The notes under the pieces were generated by a model. That model was given only the letters and a program-made list of their open reading frames with translations, was not told the DNA's origin and ran no database searches. Shown here one piece after another: positions 56,279-64,000 of a DNA stretch of 64,000 nt. Numbering within the stretch: position 1 is the stretch's first letter; every line of letters begins with the position of its first letter. The DNA comes from CAYVFC01 sp964450715. GTDB lineage: Bacteria > Myxococcota_A > Polyangia > Polyangiales > JAFGIB01. Position numbers and translations under genes: made by a program. The DNA lies in assembly GCA_964450715.1 (NCBI GenBank), contig CAYVFC010000024.1, positions 1 to 64,000 of the forward strand, in the 5' to 3' direction.

Positions 56279-56681
56279 GGCATACGGCCCACGCCTCGGG
56301 TGTCAGCGCGAGGTACAGCGTTTACGGGATCCGCCGGTTGCTCTAGGCGGAGAGGAAGATTCTTCCTTTACAAAATCCTCTACCACACGCGCCAATTACC
56401 GTTTCGGCGGTGCCCACTGTTCGCTGCAGACGGCACGATCGGATGGATCTCGCCCGACTATACGGGCCTTCGATGTGCGTTACGATGGGCAAACGGGCCT
56501 TACCGCTATGGGGTCAAGCGATATGTCTCGACGGAACTCAAGACGGCTTCATGAACAGGGCCAGGACTTTCAGCGTGACAGTATCGATGCCCACGAGTAT
56601 CGCGATTTCCGTCCCCGGTATATAGTAGAAAAGAGCAACCAGTCGATACGCATACCACATTTACGAAGCAGGCGAGGGGCC
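56279..56681. other. Intergenic region before the ankyrin gene
   Basis: No convincing gene. A short perfect palindrome AGGAAGA-T-TCTTCCT at 56353-56367 is followed by TTTAC and might be a weak terminator or a protein-binding site. Other frames are short and lack ribosome-binding sites. Confidence 0.4.
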
Positions 56682-57749
56682 ATGGCGAAGGTATCACTAA
56701 ATAAGATAATCGAAGAAAACGGGCGGGAGGAAGACCTCTGTGAGAAGTTGAGAGCGGCTCTCGAAAACGGAGCCGATCCGAACGAGGTCGACGAGCGCGG
56801 CGGGACGCCGCTTGGCAAGGCGGCCGACATCCCGTCTACCGAAGCGGTCAGCCTGTTACTGGAGTATGGCGCCGATATCGACCTCCCGGCCGAAATGAAA
56901 CGCACGCCTCTCTACATCGCGGCCCTGTTCGGACGTACGGAGATGGTAGAGTTACTGCTGGAGCACGGAGCGTCGGTAGATTGCAGAGCCGAGATCGGCC
57001 CGGCAATGTTTAACCAGCGCATTTCTCCCGGGAAGGCCGGCATCATGGATATCCTTGCCGGTTTGAAAAAAGCGCTTTCCGCTAAAAGTGCACCTTCGGA
57101 AACACCAATCGAAGCGGCGGCGCGAGACGGAAACTCGGAAATCGTACGGTTACTACGTGACAGTGGCGCCAGGTTGACGCTCCATGCGGCTATTGCCTTG
57201 AGAGACTATGACGCCGTGAAGAAATTGCTAGCCGACGGAGTTGACATAAACCTGCCGGACGCGACCGGTATCGCACCGCTTGGCGTAGCCATGGAACTTG
57301 GGGACTACGAGATGATCAAGCTACTGCTCGAAAAAGGAGCCGACACCGAATCCACCTGCGAGGAGGGACTCACGCCTGTGGAGAAGGCGGCCCTCGGATA
57401 TTTGGAGCTGTCGTTAGAAGAAAATAAAAAGATATTCGAACTACTGGACAAGCACGGCGCCCAGATGTCGCTATCGGCTCTTCTTGCGGTTGGCTCACTT
57501 GAACGAATTGAAAAGATGATAGAAGAAGGGGCGGACGCGGTCTCCAGCACTGACGGCTTTTGGAATCTCACACCTCTTCACTTCGCGGCTAAGTGGAACC
57601 GACCCGATGTCGCTGCCCTGCTAATAGAAAAAGGGGCGGACGTCAATGCTAGCAGCATGAGCTATTCGACCCCCTTGTCTTACGCCAAGGAAGCCGGCGC
57701 GGACGAGGTCATTCGCATCCTCAAGGAACATGGCGCTATCGAGGAATGA
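56682..57749 (+). CDS. Ankyrin-repeat protein
   Basis: A 355-aa protein made of ankyrin repeats, each with the TPL..A...G....V.LLL..GAD pattern: clear copies start near residues 27, 60, 94, 152, 180, 214, 257 and 310. No signal peptide or enzymatic domain is present, so it is likely a cytoplasmic protein-binding scaffold. ATG 56682 follows GAGGGG; a longer upstream reading has poor composition. It lies alone between the WYL region and a gene remnant; no operon partner is evident. Confidence 0.85.
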   Translation: MAKVSLNKIIEENGREEDLCEKLRAALENGADPNEVDERGGTPLGKAADIPSTEAVSLLLEYGADIDLPAEMKRTPLYIAALFGRTEMVELLLEHGASVDCRAEIGPAMFNQRISPGKAGIMDILAGLKKALSAKSAPSETPIEAAARDGNSEIVRLLRDSGARLTLHAAIALRDYDAVKKLLADGVDINLPDATGIAPLGVAMELGDYEMIKLLLEKGADTESTCEEGLTPVEKAALGYLELSLEENKKIFELLDKHGAQMSLSALLAVGSLERIEKMIEEGADAVSSTDGFWNLTPLHFAAKWNRPDVAALLIEKGADVNASSMSYSTPLSYAKEAGADEVIRILKEHGAIEE

Positions 57750-57861
57750 TTCTTCATTCGGGCGCAGGTCCGAAACACCCTTCAACCCTCCCATAAGCGA
57801 CGTATACCGTCCAGGCGGTTCAGATCACCTAAAAATACCTCGGCCTCGGATTCGTCAATCC

Positions 57862-58002
57862 GCCGACACCACCTCGGAAGCCGAATGAGACGAGGGCCCC
57901 TACGACGAAGAACTCCGGGACCTCTTCGACGAGGCCGCCTACCCGGCGATGGACGACATCGTCGAGGAGTTCAACGCTAACGCATACCCCTATCGTGCGT
58001 AA
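57862..58002 (+). pseudogene. Short protein-coding remnant
   Basis: One frame reads ADTTSEAE, a TGA at 57886, then about 37 codons of clean acidic protein (DEGPYDEELRDLFDEAAYPA, then MDDIVEEFNANAYPYRA) and a TAA. No start codon precedes it in frame. The composition suggests the end of a dead gene. I do not recognise the parent family. Confidence 0.35.
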
Positions 58003-58079
58003 CCAGAAATCGACAAGCTGCGAACGGACGACCGCAAGAATGTGCGGCGTCCATTTAGACCTAACGCGCCCGCGAAGAA

Positions 58080-58601
58080 TTACAGTTTGGACCACGCGTC
58101 CTGGAAGTCACCTGTTTCGCTACCGAGCGTTCCCAGAAGCTTCTCCTGCGCGGCGGCGAGGTAGCGTTTGACTGTCGCCAGGCTGACGCCGATCGCGTCG
58201 GCGACCTCCTCGAGGGAAAGCTCTTCGCCGTGCCGAAGCTCGAAAGCCATCTGGTGGTCTGCAGGCAAGATATGCAGTGCTTGCAGTAACCGAGTGCGGC
58301 GGTCCAAACGACTGCTAAGGGATGGGCCGAGATCCATGGCCGTGTGAACCGAGCTGTCGAAAGGGGTTGCGGGTCGCAGGCGTTCGTAGTGCTTGAGCAC
58401 CTGCAGACGGGCAATCCCCCAAAGGTAGGCGCGTTCGCTGCCGGTCACGCGCGAGCGTCCCTCCCAGAATGCGAGCATGGTCGCTTGCACTAGGTCGAGT
58501 ACATCGGCGTCAGGTACCTTGGTGCGAAAAAAGCGCCTTAGCTTGGGCCATTGATCGCTAATGAGCCTGTCGAGCACTTCGTTTCGGTCCGTCGTTGTCA
58601 T
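58080..58601 (-). CDS. ECF-type RNA polymerase sigma factor
   Basis: A 173-aa sigma-70 family protein with region 2 (RFFRTKVPDADVLDLVQATM near 25-45 and AYLWGIARLQVLKHYER near 60) and region 4 (LPADHQMAFELRHGEELSLE then EVADAIGVSLATVKRYLAAA, a helix-turn-helix). The ATG at 58601 overlaps the kinase stop codon (ATGA). No anti-sigma gene is visible; the coupled membrane kinase may control it. It probably directs transcription of genes responding to the kinase signal. Its targets are unknown. Confidence 0.85.
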   Translation of the reverse strand: MTTTDRNEVLDRLISDQWPKLRRFFRTKVPDADVLDLVQATMLAFWEGRSRVTGSERAYLWGIARLQVLKHYERLRPATPFDSSVHTAMDLGPSLSSRLDRRTRLLQALHILPADHQMAFELRHGEELSLEEVADAIGVSLATVKRYLAAAQEKLLGTLGSETGDFQDAWSKL

Positions 58602-59989
58602 GGCTTGTGCTCGACATGTCCTCCTGAGCAGGCGGAACGGCTCGCGGGTTCGATACTTCCTTCGCCAGGCGGCGCATAAGGCTTGGTCCGTATGGCCTTG
58701 CCGCGTAGATCGCCTGCGTCGTACGTGATGTGAAAATCGTACTCGCCGTATTTTTCTGGGTTCTTTCGGTTTCGAATCCGAACGTCGTTCATCCGAATGG
58801 CGACGCCTCCTCCCGTAACCGGTTCCGCGCGTCCGGCCCACGAGCCGAGAAAGAAACCGGGGCGGTAGCCCTTGGGCTGGCCCGAGTCGCACAGGCGTTC
58901 GATCTCGACCTGAAGCTCGCAGCCGACTCCGCCGGTCCGCTCCACCTGGTATATCCCCCAATCGTTGTCCGAGAATCGAGTCCGAAAAGCCCATGTGTCG
59001 GGCAAGCTTGCGCAGCCCTTACCGGACGCGGCACTCGGTTCCGCCCCGCCCGGTCCCATTCGGCTTCCGAGCGCGACGACGAGGCCGAGGATCGAAACGA
59101 CGAGCGCGCCTATGACCGCCCGGCGGCGCGTGCTAGTTCCCGGCGGTCGTAGCGCATCGAGCAACGCCTGGACATCCTGGTATCGCTCGCCCGGCTCTGC
59201 CGCTGATCCGCGTTGCAGGACTCCCCATACGCGCATGTCGACTCCCGGCGGCGGCTGACCGCCGGTATTGCCCGGATCCGCGCCCAGGGATTCCATGACC
59301 GAGATCGCGAATGCGTATTGGTCGCTCTTGGAGGTTGCGCGCCCGACGCGCGCCTCGGGCGCAAGATACGGATCGGTTCCGGCCACGTCCATTGCCGCCG
59401 CGCGCGCGTTGACCTGCGAGGAACGGTCAGCGGCAGCGAACCCGAAGTCTATTATCCGAACCTTGCCGTCTTCACCCATGATGACATTGTCAGGCTTGAA
59501 ATCCCGGTGAACTATCCGCTGCGCGTGTGCGGCGGCAAGGCCTGCGCCCGCGTACCGGAATACCTCCAGGATCTCCTCCGCTGTGCGCGGCTGCTCTCGC
59601 AGCCATACTCTGAGGCTTCGGCCCTTCACCAGCTGCATCACCACGACCCGCAGCCGGACGGGTATGCCATCAAGTAGGGTTTCGACGTGCTCGGCATCGA
59701 AGACGCGAACGACGTTGGGATGGTCCAGCCCGGCCAGTGCTCGCGCCTCGTGAAGAGCCTCCTCGTCCGCACCGGCTATGGCCAGCTTGAGCGCTACGTC
59801 CCGCCCGAGCCGTTCGTCGCGCGCCGCAACCACTAGCCCGGTGGCGCCACGGCCCAGGAACCGCTCGATCGTATACCGGTCGGCAATACGCGGCCTGGTA
59901 GCGCCAAGCAAGCTCGCGCGAAGCAGTTCCGCTCCCAAGGCGGTTTCTAGCTCGAGGATTGACTCCACCCGTACAAGGATAAGCCACAA
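58598..59989 (-). CDS. Membrane Ser/Thr protein kinase, Hanks type
   Basis: A 463-aa kinase with catalytic domain at about 40-282: G-loop LGRGATG near 45, Lys68 in VALKLA, HRDFKPDN at 161-168, DFG at 181-183 and APE at 210-212, so it looks catalytically competent. One membrane helix follows at 291-308, and a 150-residue C-terminal domain with three Cys residues would face the periplasm or outside. The longest frame opens with TTG at 59989; a GTG at 59968 is an alternative, and neither has a good Shine-Dalgarno. It is translationally coupled to the sigma factor, a layout seen in myxobacteria and relatives. Confidence 0.85.
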   Translation of the reverse strand: MWLILVRVESILELETALGAELLRASLLGATRPRIADRYTIERFLGRGATGLVVAARDERLGRDVALKLAIAGADEEALHEARALAGLDHPNVVRVFDAEHVETLLDGIPVRLRVVVMQLVKGRSLRVWLREQPRTAEEILEVFRYAGAGLAAAHAQRIVHRDFKPDNVIMGEDGKVRIIDFGFAAADRSSQVNARAAAMDVAGTDPYLAPEARVGRATSKSDQYAFAISVMESLGADPGNTGGQPPPGVDMRVWGVLQRGSAAEPGERYQDVQALLDALRPPGTSTRRRAVIGALVVSILGLVVALGSRMGPGGAEPSAASGKGCASLPDTWAFRTRFSDNDWGIYQVERTGGVGCELQVEIERLCDSGQPKGYRPGFFLGSWAGRAEPVTGGGVAIRMNDVRIRNRKNPEKYGEYDFHITYDAGDLRGKAIRTKPYAPPGEGSIEPASRSACSGGHVEHKP

Positions 59990-60156
59990 AGCCTCTGTAC
60001 GTCGACGTCGGCTGCCGGATCATGCGATCTGTACGTCGCCCGCAAGGGCACCGACGAGTCGACGGCCCCGTGCCGTGTACGCCCTAGATGTACTGCAAAG
60101 ATCAAGCGTACGACGACACGGGACCGTCCGTAGGCCCGACGACCTACTTGATCGCC

Positions 60157-60372
60157 CTACGTCGTGGACGGAGGGTTATTGCCTCTATTTCCGCCCGACG
60201 GCTTGCCGCCATCCTTGGTTGGCCAGTTTCCACCGACCCCAAGAAAGGGATTTTGGCCACCGCGGCTGCCCTTTCCTCCACCGCCCTTGCCCTGGCCTCC
60301 GCCTTTACCTCCCCCTTTGCCGCCGCCTCGGCCGCCACCGCCGCCTCGGCTTCCTCCAGTACCTTTGCCCAT
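60157..60372 (-). CDS. Glycine-rich small basic protein, 71 aa
   Basis: After MGKGTGGSRG the product is almost entirely Gly with Lys, Arg and Gln, then a short tail (NPFLGVGGNWPTKDGG...). The ATG at 60372 follows AGGAGG at 5 nt, a strong Shine-Dalgarno that supports real translation. Such RGG/KGG-like proteins can bind RNA or DNA. The family is unknown and the repetitive DNA could also arise by slippage. It is divergent from the nuclease-like gene at 60670. Confidence 0.6.
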   Translation of the reverse strand: MGKGTGGSRGGGGGRGGGKGGGKGGGQGKGGGGKGSRGGQNPFLGVGGNWPTKDGGKPSGGNRGNNPPSTT

Positions 60373-60669
60373 GACTACCTCCTCTGCTGGATATAAGCGC
60401 CGCGAAATCGACCATCGAACTCGCGACGAAACGGGAAACATTTCCCGCTCACTCGACACGTCCGCTGGCAGGCTCGCAACGGCTCACGCGCGGGTCCTAT
60501 TTCGAAGACGAATTTTTGCCTCCCGGCCCGGGGGAAGAATGCCTACAAGCCCAATCCAAGTTGTGAAATCCCGAAATCAAAGCAAGCGGGAACGGCCGCG
60601 GACTTACGGTCCGTTCGAACCGAAACCGGCGTCGTTGAACCGCTTTTCGCGCTCGGGTAACATCGAAGC

Positions 60670-61488
60670 GTGACGACAAAAGGGACGGGAAAATTGCCGT
60701 CGTGGGACTCCTCGAAAGGGTGGCGTGCCCCGACCAGCCTCGTGAACTGGAACGCCGTGGTAGCGTGGACGCCTGCGTTCGAACGGCTAGTCGAAGTTGG
60801 CGCACGTGCTCTAATAGAGGCTCTGAAGCGATGGGACGAACGACTCTGCGATCTCGGTGGTGATCCCGCGAGAGAAGACTGGTCCACGTTCCGGCCTTTG
60901 CGTTTAGGTCGCGAGGAGGACTGGTCCGACTGGCTCGGCCACTTGTTAGCGACCGCGAAATCGGGACGCTTCCCGGCCAGGCTCTTTTCCGAAAACCCGT
61001 CGGACGCGGAGAGATGGAAGGTTAAGGAGGCAAGAAGAGAGGTCGTCGCGGACGAATACCGTGCAGATCTCGTCGTTCAGTTTGTTAATGACGACTGGGC
61101 GCACTTAGAGGTGAAGGTCGGCGATCTCAATCTGGCCAAGACGCCCGCAACCGGGGATGCACTCCAGCGCTACCAGTTGAAGAAGGTACGCGACAACTTT
61201 CTTCTGCTGCCTGAGGAAAACATCTCCGCTTGGAGAGAAGAACTGCCGCGCCTCGGCGAGAACGCCGAAAATATTCGGATTCTCACCTGGCATGATGTCG
61301 CCCGCGCGCTCAGGTTGTCAGTCGCCGAAGCGGGCTCGGAGTGCCTGGTCTGGCGAGCCTGGGCAGTAACCTTCCTTGGCGCCGTGGAGCAGGTTCTTCT
61401 CAAGTACCCGCCTGTCACCACGACGTCGCGACCTTCGGCGGCTGACCTGGCTCGCCTAGAATTCCTAGAGAAGATGGAGGTGTCATGA
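60670..61488 (+). CDS. PD-(D/E)XK nuclease-like protein
   Basis: A 272-aa protein. An early Glu/Trp-rich helix (REEDWSDWLGHLL, about 81-93) is followed by YRADLVVQFVNDDWAHLEVK, giving D133, E147 and K149 of a PD-(D/E)XK core, then DALQRYQLKKV, the usual Q-containing helix. This pattern is typical of restriction-like nucleases. The start is a GTG at 60670 without a strong Shine-Dalgarno. The stop overlaps the next start as ATGA. The target and mode of action are unknown; the gene heads a three-gene run ending in a TIR/deoxyribosyltransferase-like protein. Confidence 0.75.
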   Translation: MTTKGTGKLPSWDSSKGWRAPTSLVNWNAVVAWTPAFERLVEVGARALIEALKRWDERLCDLGGDPAREDWSTFRPLRLGREEDWSDWLGHLLATAKSGRFPARLFSENPSDAERWKVKEARREVVADEYRADLVVQFVNDDWAHLEVKVGDLNLAKTPATGDALQRYQLKKVRDNFLLLPEENISAWREELPRLGENAENIRILTWHDVARALRLSVAEAGSECLVWRAWAVTFLGAVEQVLLKYPPVTTTSRPSAADLARLEFLEKMEVS

Positions 61489-62015
61489 GCGCAAGCAACG
61501 AAATCGAGCTGTTCATTCGCGAGGGGCTCACGCGCTACGCCGACGCGCGGGACGCCGTCAACTACTTCGAGCGCGAGGTTCAGGACCGTCTGCTAGCGAT
61601 CCTAGAAGGTAAGATGGACTGGAGTAATTTCCGTGGCCAGCGCGGTGAGCGCGGGCGAGGCAAGGCCCTGTCATCCGGCACGTGGAGCGGCGTAGAAGGC
61701 CGCACAATCTTCGCATCCCAACTGGCCAAGGATGAGGCAGAAGGCTCTTTGGAACTCGGTCTCTGGTGGCGCTCGGCACGTGCTCGTGATGGTGTGCTAG
61801 CGTACTGCAATAGGTGGGATCGCGGCTATAAGGCTCGCCGCATCCGGCTCGACGATCCCAAGCGACCGGTTGAGTGTAAACCAATAGGCACAAGAAAACC
61901 GAGCTTGTTCGTCGTCCTCGACCCCGACGCAAACCTCGAGACCATCGGACGCCTCTTGCTTGACGAGATGGACCGCGCACTCGCGACATCGCTACCGAAG
62001 AAAAAGAACGACTGA
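61485..62015 (+). CDS. Unknown partner of the PD-(D/E)XK protein, 176 aa
   Basis: A 176-aa protein that I do not recognise, with Trp- and Arg-rich central strands (ELGLWWRSARARDG, CNRWDRGYKARRIRLDD) and helical ends. Start ATG 61485 overlaps the upstream stop as ATGA and is preceded by GGAGG. Strict coupling suggests a stoichiometric partner of the nuclease-like protein, for example an inhibitor or specificity subunit. Confidence 0.6.
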   Translation: MSASNEIELFIREGLTRYADARDAVNYFEREVQDRLLAILEGKMDWSNFRGQRGERGRGKALSSGTWSGVEGRTIFASQLAKDEAEGSLELGLWWRSARARDGVLAYCNRWDRGYKARRIRLDDPKRPVECKPIGTRKPSLFVVLDPDANLETIGRLLLDEMDRALATSLPKKKND

Positions 62016-62047
62016 GTTGTTGTCGTGAGATGACAGAAGGAGGACAC

Positions 62048-62626
62048 GTGACCGAAAAAAGGAAAGCCGCAAAAAAGGCAGTGAGATTGGTAGAGCGGAA
62101 ACGAAAACGCGCTCGAAAACCTTCATCGAATAGTAACCAGATTCCAAAGGATGTCTGGGGACCTCCCGAGCGCAAATCGATAAAAGAGGGAGATAAAACT
62201 TATAAAGATCGCACCGCTTTTGTAGCTATGGCGTTCGATAAGAAAGCGGACAGGTCTCCTTTGTTTCTGACGATAAAGAGAACCTTAAGAAAACTCGGAA
62301 TTGTCGCGAAGCGAGTCGACGAAATCGGAGGTTCTTGTAGTATAATAGATACAATAAAAATAATGATCGAGGATGCTCAATACCTGATTTTTGACATTAC
62401 GAAAGAACGACCTAATGTATACTACGAATTAGGTTATGCTCACGCGGCAGGAAATGGCCCGGAGGAAGTAATTATTCTTGCGAAAAAGGGGACCAAGCTA
62501 CATTTCGATATCCAAAGCCTGAGCGTCAAGTACTACTCTAGCTATCGCGATCTGGAGGCCATATTAAGAGAAGAGATAAAGAAAATGAAAGCTTATAAAA
62601 CTACTCGTCGCAAAACATCGAGATAG
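62048..62626 (+). CDS. TIR/2-deoxyribosyltransferase-like protein
   Basis: A 192-aa protein. After a basic 50-residue leader (RKAAKKAVRLVERKRKRARK), residues ~56-170 have the pattern of nucleoside 2-deoxyribosyltransferase/TIR-like folds: TAFVAMAFD, KRVDEIGGS, IKIMIEDAQYLIFDITKERP then NVYYELGYAHA, and a final FDIQS. The GTG at 62048 follows AAGGAGG, so it is preferred to the ATG at 62030. It lies 32 bp after the preceding gene. Proteins of this fold often hydrolyse or sense nucleotides such as NAD in anti-phage defence. Base composition is much more AT-rich than its two neighbours, which suggests a separate acquisition. Confidence 0.72.
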   Translation: MTEKRKAAKKAVRLVERKRKRARKPSSNSNQIPKDVWGPPERKSIKEGDKTYKDRTAFVAMAFDKKADRSPLFLTIKRTLRKLGIVAKRVDEIGGSCSIIDTIKIMIEDAQYLIFDITKERPNVYYELGYAHAAGNGPEEVIILAKKGTKLHFDIQSLSVKYYSSYRDLEAILREEIKKMKAYKTTRRKTSR

Positions 62627-63142
62627 ACAGGAACGCAATTCATTCAGCTACTTTGAAGGCGACAAACAACGCGTTAACCCGTTCAGCGCCCTCAGAGAGC
62701 CGAGCAGGAGCATATGGACGGCGCCGGCTTCCGGGATTGTCAAGCCAGAGATCCCGAGCAGCGTCGAGCGCGGCCAGGAACGGGAGGAGACCGGATCGGA
62801 TAGGGGTGGAATTCTGGGGCACTGCCCCGCTATAGGTGTCAGGACTGACCCGTTCTGATGCGTCCTGACGCACCGGAGTCGTGAAATCTCCAATGAACAC
62901 GTTATACCCGGGGGTGTTCAGGTTTTTCTATTTTTCTCCTTGTTACTGGCGGGCAGACGAAACGTATAGGAGAAGGACGGGACGCGCTTACCAGGAGTTC
63001 TCGGTTGCCGCGTTTCCAGCGCTTACTGCAGGTAGGCCTGCAGGAGCCTGACATCCGAAGTGTCGCGGACCTACTCGGCCTCGACGGCGGGGGATTCGGG
63101 GGCCACCCCGAGGTCGACAAGCCTGACCCCGGTGTTCCGAGC
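62627..63142. other. Intergenic region with a decayed frame and hairpins
   Basis: No firm gene. On the minus strand one frame (62900-62640) ends in natural-looking protein (SGLLPFLAALDAARDLWLDN, then RLSEGAERVNALFVAFKVAE) but has only a GTG with no ribosome site, so it may be a fragment. An imperfect 11-bp stem (GGTGTCAGGAC / GTCCTGACGCACC, 62835-62874) with a long loop and a terminator are also here. The right half, 62940-63142, shows no signal. Confidence 0.4.
62894..62936 (+). terminator. Rho-independent terminator
   Basis: TGAACAC (62894-62900) and GTGTTCA (62914-62920) pair around a 13-nt loop and are followed by GGTTTTTCTATTTTT. This is the best intrinsic terminator in the window. It lies about 270 bp after the TIR-like gene and would end plus-strand transcripts of the 60670-62626 run. 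Confidence 0.65.
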
Positions 63143-64000
63143 TTACGGTAAAGCGGGGCGCAGCGTGGAGAGCTTCGCCTGCAGGTTTTTTTCGCTAGCC
63201 GCGACAAGGTCCGCCCGTTCCCTGTAATACTCGATGTTCTTGCTGGCGGCCTGGCGTTCCGCGGTGATCAGGGCGTTTGTTTCGGTTTTTAGTTTCCGGA
63301 CCTCGTCGGCAGCCATGCTCTGGGCCAGCGCAACAGCAGCCTGGGCCCTCTCGGCGTATTGCTGCGCCCCGTCGGCCGTTATTTGAGCGTCCCGGGCGTG
63401 CGCCTGGGCCGAGCGGGTAGCGGTCTGGGCGGAGTTGACGTCGGCCTGGGCTGCCAGGACGGCCGCCTGGGCTGCCCGCGTCAGGTCCTGGGATACGGCA
63501 AGCGCAGCCTGGGCCGTGGTCAGCTGGCGCTCGAGGTCGATCCGGCGCTTTTCCTCCTCGCGGGCCCAGGCTGCTGACTGTTCGGCCTCGGCAAGGGCTC
63601 GGTCCCTTTCGTTTTCGAGTTGCTCGATCTGCTCCGTCCTTTCAGACAACTCGGCTTGAACCTGACCAAGGGCATCACTCGCGCGCTGCGCGTCGTCGGC
63701 TGCCTGCCTCCAGTACATGTTCGAGTTTTCCAGCGCCAAGTTGGCCTGGTCGAGCTCGCCCTCGAGCTCGGCAATCCGCCTGCCTTTTTGCTGAAGGCTC
63801 TCCTCGAGCGCCCTGGCCTGTTTCCGGCTCGCGTCCCGCTGATCGGCTAGGGTGTTGGCGGTCCGGACCAGCGCGGTCGCCGTCGAAAACAATTCCTCGG
63901 CGTTCTTGACCGACCTATTGAACAACCGCTCGTAGTCGGGCCGTAAAACGACCAGTTTTCCCCCGACAGCGAGATACTTCCCCAGGTGTTCCTCGAACTC
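63143..64000 (-). CDS. Coiled-coil protein, cut by the window edge
   Basis: At least 285 residues, open to the right edge, so the start is outside the window; translation in frame continues upstream of any candidate start (EFEEHLGKYLAVGGKLVVLR). The visible part is one long heptad coiled coil, rich in Ala, Gln, Glu and Arg (ELEGELDQANLALENS, ELSERTEQIEQLENERDRAL), with an Ala-rich stretch (AQAAVLAAQADVNSAQTATR). No enzymatic motif is seen. It could be a structural or chemotaxis-type rod, or part of a larger protein. Confidence 0.7.
   Translation of the reverse strand, partial: EFEEHLGKYLAVGGKLVVLRPDYERLFNRSVKNAEELFSTATALVRTANTLADQRDASRKQARALEESLQQKGRRIAELEGELDQANLALENSNMYWRQAADDAQRASDALGQVQAELSERTEQIEQLENERDRALAEAEQSAAWAREEEKRRIDLERQLTTAQAALAVSQDLTRAAQAAVLAAQADVNSAQTATRSAQAHARDAQITADGAQQYAERAQAAVALAQSMAADEVRKLKTETNALITAERQAASKNIEYYRERADLVAASEKNLQAKLSTLRPALP

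Noticed and set aside
60497..60887. Minus-strand frames opposite the PD-(D/E)XK gene
   Set aside because: Antisense to a frame with clear catalytic residues; Ser/Arg-rich.
62640..62900. 86-codon minus-strand frame
   Set aside because: Partly natural composition, but only a GTG start without a ribosome site; kept as a note in the intergenic entry rather than a gene.
1..64000. CRISPR arrays, tRNA or rRNA genes, insertion sequences
   Set aside because: No regularly spaced direct repeats, cloverleaf sequences, rRNA segments or transposase genes were recognised on reading both strands; a covariance-model search would be decisive.

Overview
The window is a GC-rich bacterial defence island of about 64 kb. 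It has many Walker A/B ATPases, several PD-(D/E)XK-type nucleases, a DNA methyltransferase, a WYL regulator, a TIR/deoxyribosyltransferase-like protein and a few AT-richer patches. I see no rRNA, tRNA, CRISPR array, integrase or transposase. The host is probably a Gram-negative, perhaps of the myxobacterial/deltaproteobacterial type, because a membrane-anchored Hanks-type Ser/Thr kinase is translationally coupled to an ECF sigma factor. This taxonomic guess is weak.

Region 1 (about 1.47-30.9 kb, minus strand) is one run of nine genes with mostly 1-8 bp overlaps, read from 30.9 kb down to 1.5 kb: SNF2 helicase (DrmD-like), adenine methyltransferase (DrmMI-like), RecD-like helicase with a C-terminal PD-(D/E)XK-like domain, RelE-UvrD fusion, DrmA helicase, DrmB (DUF1998), DrmC (phospholipase D), a 1221-aa DruH-like protein and an 1833-aa DruE-like helicase. 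This is a class 1 DISARM with two extra helicase genes inserted between drmMI and drmA, followed by what looks like a type III Druantia. Nearly every junction is a stop/start overlap, so DISARM and the inserted genes look co-expressed. The only larger gap (117 bp) before the Druantia pair holds a 23-codon ORF with a strong Shine-Dalgarno sequence.

Region 2 (31.3-43.3 kb) has a broken tandem-AAA ATPase gene, a 258-aa protein sharing an N-terminal domain with a small gene at 46.3 kb, a DEDDh exonuclease with a WYL-like tail, a C2H2 zinc-finger/PD-(D/E)XK protein, a TM0106-type nuclease-helicase, and an SbcCD/YhaON-like pair.

Region 3 (43.3-56.3 kb) holds an uncharacterised AAA module: a tandem-AAA ATPase, two paralogous ~110-126 aa proteins, a 106-aa partner and two zinc-ribbon proteins. 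Also here are a DUF2779 nuclease-like protein, a PcfJ-like protein, an unknown 371-aa protein, and a second complete tandem-AAA ATPase divergent from a WYL regulator across a perfect 7-5-7 palindrome.

Region 4 (56.7-64 kb) carries an ankyrin-repeat protein, a gene remnant, the kinase/sigma pair, a 71-aa glycine-rich protein, a three-gene run (PD-(D/E)XK protein, unknown partner, TIR/deoxyribosyltransferase-like protein) that ends before a terminator, and a coiled-coil protein cut by the window edge.

All functional names are family-level inferences from motifs read by eye. No database search or alignment program was run.
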